Assembly (NCBI GenBank): GCA_015039365.1 | Contig: WION01000237.1 | Location: 18,421-82,420 of the forward strand | Source: Amanita rubescens | Taxonomy: Eukaryota > Basidiomycota > Agaricomycetes > Agaricales > Amanitaceae | Direction: 5' to 3' | DNA: 64,000 nucleotides | In this document: piece by piece, positions 20,100 to 31,000 of the stretch | Layout: the number at the start of each line of letters is the position of its first letter | How positions within the stretch are numbered: the first letter of the stretch is position 1 | Translations under genes and position numbers: made by a program | Notes under the pieces: model-generated | What the model was told of the DNA's origin: nothing | Databases searched by the model: none | What the model saw: the letters and a program-made list of their open reading frames with translations, nothing else

Positions 20100-23000
20100 A
20101 TGTCCGAGGCGAATAGCAGTGCGTTCTATGCACGTCGGTACACATAGTAACGATGATTAATTTTAAGTCACAGATCTTATTGATATGCTCAAGGAGCGAT
20201 ACAACTGCCCTTATTTTCGCATTCTTGTCATTGGGAGGGCAAATGCAGGCAAGACTACTATTCTTGAGAAAGTTTGTGGTGTAGCAATGGGCACAAAACC
20301 CATTGTCTACCATCAGGACGATAGTGACCTTAAACGTAATACATCTTTTGCACATCAAGCATTTTTTGCTTAAAATTTAATGTTAGAACCTTTGGACATC
20401 CATCTGGCTCCAACAATTGAGGTGAGTCGACTCATTTGGTAGCTAGCCCCTCCATTGAGACATAATCAATATCCAGAGAGGCATACATGATATTGAAGAC
20501 CAAATTACATACCCTGGAAGCAATTTCATCTTCCATGACTCGCAGGGGTTTGAGGCTGGTAATAATAGGGAACTTGAAGATGTCTGGAAATTCATTGAGA
20601 GGAGATCTGCTTCAACTACAACAAGGCAGCAGTTGCATATGATTTGGTATTTTGTACTCTATTTTTATGGGGCTGGCAAGCTTAACTGCCACAGGTACTG
20701 CATACCTATGGAAGGGTCTCGCCCTATTCAATCTGAAGAGCTCAAATTCTTCACTAAAGGAATTGGGGAAGGTACTATGCAAACCACCAGGCATAAAATT
20801 GGATTACTGACCAGAAGAGGCCCACAGTTCCTTTGGTGGCAATATTCACCAAATTTGATGCACAAATTATCAAGGAATATGTGCAATTAAATGACATGGA
20901 AGATGATGGAGATAAGTGGTACAAGGCCAAGGAGAATGCTGAAGACACTTTTCAGAGAGTATATCTCCCCAAGGTCATGAAAACTGGATATCCTCCTAAG
21001 ACATATGTACACTTGGAAGGTGAGAATGACAACATTTGATCATTTAAAGGGAGAGATAATCATGGTTGGAAGATATGGATATGCCAGAGACAGACTGTCA
21101 TGAACTGACTGCAATATCAGCTGCTGCAATTGATGACCCCAGTCTTAACAGGCTGTTTGTATCAACACAAATGAACAATCTTGATCTTTGTGTCAAGTCA
21201 GCTGTTAAGTGAGGATCTTATTGTAGGACCAGTTTTAAAGTTTCATGGCTTCCAGATTTTCCTTGGGTGCAAGTGGTTTGGACTATGTTGTTCATCTTGC
21301 ATTCAATAGCTTTCCTCATTATTGGGTGAGTTTTGAATACTTTGATATGGACAACAACTTACCAATGAGTCAAAGTTCCAAAGAACAGTAAGTATGTATG
21401 ATCAATGGATAGCAGCACTAAAACTTATTCTCTAGAATGTGAGTATGCTGATACATTATTCCATGATTTTGCTAAATGCTAAAATTAATAGGATGTATGT
21501 GATTTGCACATATCTACCATTGAATGCTACTACAAATCTCTAAGCATGTTTTGATGAAAGTGAGTGTCACTATAGTTGCACCTGCAATAAGTCTGATTCA
21601 ATTGGTAACAGTGGGTAGGCAAAATTAGACCATATTTTGCAATCACTTATGATCATATGAGCAACAGGAAGTGAGTGACACCATCTTTCCCTGGAAGGCA
21701 AATTCATCTCATGGCCAACAGGATGTATGTTACATACATTGCACCTTTCTTTTCAGGTAATTAGCTTATTGTATCTATTCTCAAACAGAGAAAAGTGGGT
21801 GAAAACACATCTCTTTAGATCTGCATTTTGAATTTTATGACAAATAGGAAGTTGGTGACCATGCAATATCATTGGGCAAATTGTTTAATGATTTGGTCCA
21901 TAAATACATAATAGCGTGTGAGTGACAGTGTATTCTATTCTCTTGGGTAATTGTGCCCTAACTGGTTGCCAACAGTCTGTGAGTGGAACTACATCTCAGT
22001 CTTCATACAGACAATGTCATACATAATATTCATTCCCATCCAACAGTCTGTGAGTAGCTCTCTCTACACTTCACCTCCAAGGCAGTCTATCATGTGATTC
22101 ATATGTTATTTTATGACCAACAGAAGGTAAGTAACACAGAAGCTTATTTATATGCAGAAAGTCACACCTTATTTCTTCTGGGATCAAAAGTTTGTAAGCA
22201 ACATTGAACTTCTTTCTCAGAATTCCAACACATTTCTCACCATGACCAACAAGAGTGTGAGTACACCACAATTTGTTCTACTGATCAGCTTTTCATCTCA
22301 TACCACAACCAACAGAAAGTGAGTGGATGCTGCACTCTTACCTATCAGAAACTTTATCATGCATGACCAAAAGGGAGTAAGCAGCATTTAGTCATATGTA
22401 TCAAGTGATGTCATAAAATCTTATCTTACAATGAACAGAGTGTAAGTGACTTTTTCTTCCAGGCATCTCATCAGATCTTATACCATATTTGGCAGGTTGT
22501 GAGTAACATTATGCCTTTATCTCTTTATCTTACTTGATTTCATGATAAGGAGAGTGTGAGTGAAAGGACAGCTTCAACAAGTCTGATCTCTTATCTTCTA
22601 ATGATAAACAGAAAGTGAGCAATACTGCACTTTCATGTTGGTCTCATGAGTCATGTTATCCTATCTCACAGAATGTTAGTAATGCTGCACTTGCTTATCA
22701 ATGAACAACTCCATCTAATTTCACCTGATTGCTCACAGCCTGTGCATAACATTTAATGTTTTCATCCCAAGTAGTCATCTTGATAATAACCAACAGAAAG
22801 TGAGTAACATTGTATGTACTGCAATTTTACATATCTCCATAACCAACAGGATGCAAGTACATGTCACTTGATGTTTTGTCTCTAATCCAATGATGCCCAT
22901 AATACCACACCCATGGACAACAGGAAGCAAGTAGCTCTGTACATTACTTGCTATTGCCTCTTATCATATTTTGTGTTTACAGAATGTAAGTGTCATGAGA

Positions 23001-24221
23001 CTATCATATGTCATGTGCTTGCACCATGTCTTATTATCAACAAACAGACTGTAAGTGAGGCACTGCAATAGCAAAAAAATCATCTGACCTCATCATATCT
23101 TCTAACCAACAGGCTGTGAGTGGCCCTGACATTTGTCTGAAAATCAGTTCTGATCTTGTAATCAACAGTTTGTATGTAATGTTGTATTTCTATCCATTTG
23201 TGGCCTGATTTGATGTCCTATTATGACCGACAGGATGTAAGTTGCATTGTATTTGGCATCCCACAAGCTATCCTAATTTATTTCATGGCTGATAGGATGT
23301 GAGTGTTGCCATCATTTATTTGCTATTCAATCTTACTAGATCAATTCCAACAGGTTGTGAGTGATATGGCAAATTTTCTGCTGATAGATCTGATAATAGG
23401 GTCAATAGGATGTGGGCTTGAATGCATCTTTGTTTTTGTACAGATTATTGATTCAATTATCAATAGAAGGTGAGTAAGATGATATTTCCACATGGAATTT
23501 ATCTCATAATTAACAGAAAGTGGGTGTTGGTGCAGTCTCATCACCATCACCATCTCATGGTCATAGATTGTGAGCAACATTGGATTTCTGAAATAGAATA
23601 TTTCCATAAGGATATTACAGAATGTAGGGGAAAATATTGTCCTTTCTGGGGTCAATCTTTATGTTTCCTTCACAGATGGTGCAGCTCTATTTTAATTTTT
23701 CCATAGCTGTTCCCTCACTTTTCCTATGTCCTAGGTGAGCAGTGATGTACACATCACATCATCAGAGACATTCTAACCTGCTTTAGGTTGTAGGTCATTC
23801 ACTGAACTGAACTTGGAAATATTGCCTATCATGATTCACCTCCTCAGGGCCAACTTTGTGATCTGTTTGACTTTGGAGAACAAGCAAAAGATTTCAGTGA
23901 GACAGTGAGACTATCAATACATATCTTGCTGTTTAAAAGTTCTCACCCTTGAACCAGCCCACATGCTATCAAATTATAGCAGGTAGTAAGATGCACTGTT
24001 CTGTATTTTCCCTCAATTAAGAATTCACAGCAAGTGTCATCATTGCCAAGAAATCATTTTGGATAAAAAAGCCACTTATTGAATCAATCCCAGAAGCTTT
24101 TAATCACTTCAAGAAAGCTGGAAGTGTTGATAAACTGAAGGCTAGAATCAAATCAGAATATCTTCCACATGATCATCAAGATTTAATTGAATTTTTATAT
24201 GATATAATTAAGGATTTCTGA
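20100..24221 (+). CDS. P-loop GTPase copy A with a single-codon exon array
   Basis: Exons 20100-20133, 20174-20335, 20387-20421, 20477-20646, 20695-20771, 20828-21019, 21073-21208 and 21256-21325 join with every phase consistent (876 nt, 292 codons). GTPase motifs: G1 GRANAGKT in FRILVIGRANAGKTTILEKV; G3 DSQG in NFIFHDSQGFEAG; G4-like TKFD in LVAIFTKFDAQ. This matches the G-domain (MMR_HSR1-like) proteins expanded in Agaricomycetes. After the FPHYW exon the gene enters the array described at 21,326-23,706. Downstream lie an exon reading QLCDLF and a last exon reading IIAKKSFWIKKP and ending IKDF at 24,221; both are shared with copies B and C. I could not connect the array to the last exon in phase (the last exon needs entry after one base), so the C-terminal splice model is unresolved. 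Molecular role beyond GTP binding is unknown. Confidence 0.65.
21326..23706 (+). repeat. Array A: ~39 small introns separated by single-codon candidate exons
   Basis: A succession of units of about 60 bp, each with an acceptor (mostly CAACAG), three bases, then a donor (mostly GTGAGT or GTAAGT). Triplets read in order from 21,436 include AAT, GAT, TGG (21,612-21,614), GAA, GAT, a six-base AGAAAA (21,789-21,794), GAA, CGT, TCT, TCT, AAG and so on to ATG just before 23,690. Two donors are GC (after GAT near 22,853 and GAA near 22,927). Apart from the first candidate unit, which reads TAA, no triplet is a stop. The array starts in phase 0, so each triplet would be one codon. Introns are AT-rich and poor in CpG. 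Confidence 0.75.
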
Positions 24222-25003
24222 TTGCTCAAATGCCACTACAGAATATTGTATTAACTGCTTGCTAGTGTGCATCTGCTAGTACCCACCTGTTCTATTTGTG
24301 CTAGCATATTTTCCTTCCTACATCATGTGACATGCTTCCATAAGTTTGTACTATGAGTCTCATCAATTCTGTAATGTTAGCAGAAACTTCTTTTGATGTA
24401 AGTTTTCAATTTCAGGTGAAAAAGGTGGCTAGTTTGAGAGGCTGTTGCTTATAAATAATGCTGAATGGACCTGTAGTCCCCTGATGGTTCCATGGTGGAC
24501 TCAAATCCTCCAATTTGTGTATTCTTCTGGGTCCCAACTCCAGTGTTGTACTACACCTTGAATGTAAGCCTGCTTTACCAGTTCATCCATTGGGGTTTAT
24601 TTACACATGATCATGACATGATGAGGGATTATACTACTTGTGCAGATGGGTTTTGTTGCCCACTGTAGTTATGGGTTACTTTTGGTCTTGTGCTGTGGCA
24701 TGGTAGTCCACTGTCATCATATGCACCTAAATATCAAATTTGTTTCTTGGACCCTCCATGAAGTTTTTGCTCAATTTTTCCAAATGTACTGTGAATTCAT
24801 AGACTTACAGTTCAAGTCTATGACCCCAAATTACTGATTTTTTCACCTCAACTTGTTGAACAGTGAACTTAGCTATCATCAAAACAAGTATACAAGAGCT
24901 AATAAAAGCAAAGTGAAAGAACCAATGAAATGGAAGCATGTAGGAAGGAAATAGTATCATGGTAAAAACAGTACTGGTAAAGCCCTGAAGTGGCATTGAG
25001 CAA
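24222..25003. other. Centre of the inverted DnaJ-GTPase duplication
   Basis: GTPase A and B converge here tail to tail. Their 3' flanks match in inverted orientation for a few hundred bases with increasing divergence. An inverted repeat, CATAGACTT (24,798-24,806) and AAGTCTATG (24,814-24,822), lies near the right side. No coding frame with motifs was seen. Confidence 0.5.
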
Positions 25004-28000
25004 TCAGAAATCCTTGATTTGATCATATAAAAATGTAATCAAATATTGAGGATCAGATGGAAGACATTTGGCATTAATTCTGGTCTTCAGTTTTTCAACA
25101 TTTCCATCTTTCTTGAAGTGGTCCAAAGCTTCTTGAATTGATTCAACAATTGGCTTCTTCATCCAAAAGGATTTCTTGGCAATGATGATGGATGCTGACA
25201 CTTGTTAATTGATGAAGAAATAAGACAGAACATATTACCTGCTAAAATTTGACAACCTATGGGCTGGTTAGACAAGTGAGAACTTTTAAGACAGAAGAAT
25301 ACATATGGATGTCCTTACAGTCTTGTGAAATTTCACTGTTTGTTCTCCAAACAACTTGCAAAGTTGGTCCTAAGGAGGTCAATAGGTAAGATTCCCAAGT
25401 TCAGCTCAGCAAATAACTTACAACCTAACCAGCAGATTAAAACCTTTCTTGATATCACTTGTACATCATTGCTTACCTATGAGATCAGACAGGTAAGTGA
25501 ATAGCTGTGAAAAAATTGAAATGGTATTGCACAATCTGTGCATGAAATTAGTAGCAGAACAACAAAATATTTTCCCTCACTTTCTGTGAAATATTTATAG
25601 AAATACTGCATTTCAGAAGTCAAGACTTGCTCACAATCTGTGGCCATGAGATGGGAATGATGAGATTGCACAAGCACTAACTTCCTGTCAATTGTGAGAT
25701 GACAACCTAGTGGAAAAATGCGGTGTTACTCACATTCTTTTGATCATGAGATAATTGACATTGAAGACAAGAATGCAATGCTGCTCACATCCTGTTGATT
25801 ATAATGGCAGATCATTCAGCAGGAAGGTGCAGTATCACTCACAAGCTGTAATCATGATTGATATAATGAGACTATATATACAGGGGCATTGACACTCACA
25901 GACTGTTGGTCATGAGATAAATTAAAACAACTTGAGAGACCAAATGCAGTACAACCCACCACCTGTATATCATGATGGAACATCTGATAAAACTGGGTTA
26001 TGAATAGGAATATGTGATATCACATACAAACTATTGGTTATGATGTTGAAACTAATTTTCAGATGAAATTTCAAGGCCACTCACAGGCTGGATTTTTAAG
26101 ATGGAATCATTATGGGGTTTCTAATGCAGTATTTCACTCACCATCTATTTGTTAGCAATGAGACAGAATCACAGATGGTAGTCAGACCATGAAACTTACA
26201 GGCTGTTAGCCATGGAATGAGATGAGGTTGCAATACATATATGGAATAATATTGTAGTATCACTTACTTCCTGTTGGCCAAGGATGGTGAGCATGGATGA
26301 CAGATGAAATTTCAATGATGCTTACAACCTGTAAGTTGTCCAAATAAGAAAGTGCAGGGTAGAAAAAGTGTGTGTATAGCATACTAACTTCCTGTTGGTT
26401 ATGAGATGAAATGGCCACTTGACACAAAAGCTCAATGTCACCCACAATCTGTTAGTCATTGAATGGGATGAGTTTATCTACAGATAGGTGAAGTGCAGTA
26501 TTACATACATCCTGTGCCTGGGGTAGAATGGTATAAGATCAATATATGTACAAATGCAAGGTTACTACTCACTTTCTGTTCATAGTGGGCGATAGGGATC
26601 AAACATGCAGGTAAATTGCAGTCTTGCTCACCATGCCCTCCTTACAACGGGGTGAACTTGATAAGATTTGTCAGGAGATAATGTGAACTGTTACTCACAA
26701 TCTGTCAAACATGGGGTGAGACTTCCTGGAAGAAAAATGTCCAATTTAACTTACACTCTGTTGTAGGATGAGTTTAGATGATTGACAAAGTACAAGTATG
26801 GCCTTCCTACTCACATTCTTTTGATCATACATGATGTTTATTGCATAATAGGAAAATGCAAAGTGCCACCCACTTTCTGTTGGTCATGGTGTGAGATGGA
26901 AAGACTGTCTGACATATATGGTACTGTGATCCCTCACATTCTGTTATTCTTGGTGAGAATTCTAATGGAACTCTAATACTAAAGTTCAGTGCCACTCACA
27001 TACTACTTGTCACAAAATAAGATATGAATTCCTGGATATGAACAAATCTTGTTGCTTACACCACGCTAGCCATGGAATGAGTAGCCTTGGAGGTTGTAGT
27101 GAATGGCCACTCACATCCTATTGGATAATAATATGTAGTAAGTACATAGAAGAGGAAATGTCGATCTACTCACTTCCTGTTGACCATTAATCAGTAATAA
27201 ATCATGATAGAGACTGTTAGATGATGTTGCAGGACCACTCACACCCTGTTTTAACAGAATAAAAATGTTGATAGAGAGAGGTGTAGTGCCACCTACATCT
27301 CGCTGTTTAAGGATAGATGCAATCACAAACTACAATCTGGAAAGAAAAGTAACTTACATCCTTTGGCCATGCATTAGTTTGCTCTCTGGACAGAACTGTT
27401 GCCACTCACTTCCTGTTCCCCATCCCATAAAACTTGCAAAATGTGCACTGGTTTTGCTTACCCACTGCAATTATATGGATCAGATTTGCTTGCGGGTACA
27501 TATGAGCATTGGAGTCAGTGACACTCACTCTCATCAAAACATGCTTATTTGGGATGATTCCCACATAACCCATTACTAGTGATAAATGCTAGATATTTGG
27601 AGAATTACACACATCCTACTCATTCAGACATTCAGCAAGGCATTCATCATGAGAGGGTGATGTCTCAAACACTCACTCTCTGCAAGAAACTTTTGAGATA
27701 TCCAGTATGATTAGTGCTGCAGAGTCCTGTCCTGTCCTGTCTTTTGGCCCCGGAGGGCAGGACTGAAGACAGGACTGAAGACTGCAAGCTCAAAAGACCA
27801 GAGGACAGGACCAAGACTGCTGTAGGACAGGACTGCAGTCCTGGATCAGTCTTGGACCGGTCCTGACCAGTCTCGGACTTAATTCAGTCTCGGACCGGTC
27901 TGGACTGGTCCTGACCGGTCCTGTGCAGTCTCGATGATTAGTATATTACTATTATAAGATAAATATCTATATACTAAGTAAAGGTAACGGTGTAATCTAC

Positions 28001-31000
28001 CATGTATGGTAATTTCAATTAAAACCATCATCATAGTCTTCCGCATATAGCTCCTCCTCGTCTTTAAGTATTAGCGAAAAATCATTGAAGTCTACATCTA
28101 CCTCTTCAATAGAACGGGAATTTACTCGTGCCCAGTCAATTATATTACCTTTCCAGTTGTACTGTAGGCACTCGAGTGCCTCAATGAGATCGGGCCCAAT
28201 AGATGAGCGACGATCAGTAGTGACCTGTTTCGTGCGTGAAAAGAGTCGTTCACAGGAAACAGATGATCCGGGGATGGGCAAGATATCGAGTGCTATGCGG
28301 GCAAGGGTCGGATACCTCGTTGTATGCATCTGCCACAAATCCTACTAATTAGCACCGTTATGCTGCTCATTGATATTACACTCACAGCCCACCATTTTAG
28401 AGTATCCATCTTCTTCTTCACGTCACATAAAGGTTCCTCGACATATCGCTTGAGCTCCCCTTCCCATCCTTGTGTCACCGCCATTAAACGCCCCTTACGT
28501 GCCCGGTCGAAGTCATCGTCGTCGTCGTGATCATCGTCATCGTCATCATCACGGCGATGACAATGCTTGTTGGTATCCAGATCGATCACCTCATTCGCTG
28601 TTTGAATTGCGACGCCGAAGCGTTTCGGCCAGTATTCAGCCATCTACTATGATGTCAGCACAGATATTACTAGGTAAGAAGAGACTCACGGCTTCACGGA
28701 CAATGACCCATGCCTCTGCCTGCCAATCCTTCGCATCGTGACTTCCCGCTTGAATCTCCTCTTCCCACTCATTCCTTCCACCCCATTTCGTCTCTATGTA
28801 TTCCATTCGATAGTAGGGGTGCAATACTGTTGTCAAGGATCAGCTACTCATCAAACAACGATGGAAATGAAAAACGTACACATTGATAAGACATATACAT
28901 ACCGGCGTATTATCGAGGTTAACGTAGTACTTGTTCAATTTCGATAATCCGCTCTTGATTGCAGAGCGAAAGTCGCTGAATTTGGGGTTTGCAAGCTTGC
29001 GCTCCCATCGTGTCAAGAGGCCTTCGAGTGCGGGGATAACACGGTGCAGCGTGGGGAAGGCGTCCGATGAGAACTTCTGCTGGTATTCGTTGGCATCCTG
29101 CGAGAATATGTGAGCATCCATGAAAAGAACGCACAAACGAGTCAGTCGAGATCCATACCTCTAGTATTTCGGCACACCACGCCACCCGTTCCCATTTTGG
29201 CTCATCTAGTAAAAAAGCCGTCCATGGAATCTTCTTCACTACCTTTCCATGTTTATGAATGGTTGTTATGGGGCCAAATTTCTTATCTGCGCTCAGAATA
29301 AACAAATCAATAGGCTACAAAGATGTGTTTAAGTCCAGAAATGCAGTACTACTACCAAGAGTCCACGCACCTCGCGTAGCTTGTATGCACGCTCGCACAT
29401 GGCAAACGCAGTGCCCCATCGAGTATTACCATGCAGGGGTATCTTCAGTGGCTTATCAAAGCCATGATCGCGTTGCTGCTTTTCGAACCACTCCTTGCGC
29501 TGACCTGAAGCTTGAATCTGAATCATGCGATCGATCAGAAATCAGTCAAGTGACAAGGATGGGAAGAAGCCAAGATACCTTGACGACGAGTGTCCGGATC
29601 GTAGCGATGACATCCAGCCCGCCAATAACTAACCGATTTTCAGGCAAAGAGGGATCAAAGTCCCAGATTGCCTGCTTCGTCTCAACGACCGCCAGCTGGG
29701 TGATCTCAGACATGAAGTCTGAGATCCCCAACTGGATCACATGCGCTAGGCACCTGTATGTGGTGCGTGAAATGTGATTCATGAAGAACAAAACAACTTA
29801 ACTCACCCAAGTTGACGGGATTCTGCTGACCACTTTGTAAACCCACACCGCCTTAACACGGATGCCACCTTCTTTACTGTGGTCATGTTATTACTTGCAT
29901 TGTCCGCAGTGACGTAGCCAAGCTAAGTTGCCGAAGATAAGAAGATGGTAAGGAAAAGATTTGCTAACGCACATTGTTAGATGTTTTGGAAGTAACACCG
30001 ACACGATCCAAGAGCTTGATAACGTAGCGGCCAAGGTTGTCGCCATCGTGTGGACCGGAAATCTTGTGCATCGCGAGAACTTCTGAACGAAAAACCCAGC
30101 CGTCCGCCTTCACATCAATCCACTGGGCGCAAAGACCCAAAAATGCGGTGCTTGTGTGCGGAGCTGTCCAGGTATCCCAATTAACTGAAACATCTCCAAT
30201 GGTTTGCCGGAAGGTGAGCTTCAGATTGCTGATATATTCATTAAAGTCACTGATTATCTTGCTGCGAATTGCTGAGCGCCCTGGAAGATCTTCGCGAGTT
30301 GTTTTTGGACGCATCGTGACCAGGCAATTGGTGAAGGTGAGATCATCACCAAGGACAAGGGCCTAACCGGGGTTTAGGGTAAGGACTCAATGCGATCTTA
30401 TCGATATTAAATTACTAAGCACGTACCTCATCACTGCAGACAACATGTTTGACAATCGCGTTGAGGATGGCAGCTTGGGAGAACGCGGTCGGACCCTCAA
30501 CCTTCTGTACGACGCTGTCAAGCGTCTTTTGCGTGTGGACCGGCTTCTTCCTCTCTGCTTCATTACGCTCTCGCTCCAACACGCTCTTTGGTACCGCAGC
30601 TGGCTTTTCGGCGTACCCCTTCTCTTTGCACCGCTTTGAATACTCTTGGTAGTGGAAGGCGGCGATGTGGCGGCGGCAGCTTGTGTTACTGCCACTAAGC
30701 CAACCCGCCATCGCACCACGTTTCTTTTTAACTACGGCATCTTCTCTGCAAGAAACACGACTGGGTATGCATAAACCACTCGGTGTATCCACATGACTAA
30801 CGTACCTGCAGATTCCACACCACCGTCCCTTCTTCATATCAGAAGACCCATCGCGACGATTAAACTTGACCGTTACGCAGGTGGAGAAGATTGTCTCCAT
30901 GTCACGCGTTTTTTCGACCTTCGCCTCATGATGACCTGTGCATTCATCAGGCTCCATCTGTAAATGCGAATTAGCCTGTACGTTCGAAATGCTGACTCTT

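Noticed and set aside
24640..24837. 65-codon frame between the convergent GTPase genes
   Set aside because: No motif, no counterpart in the inverted flank; likely chance.
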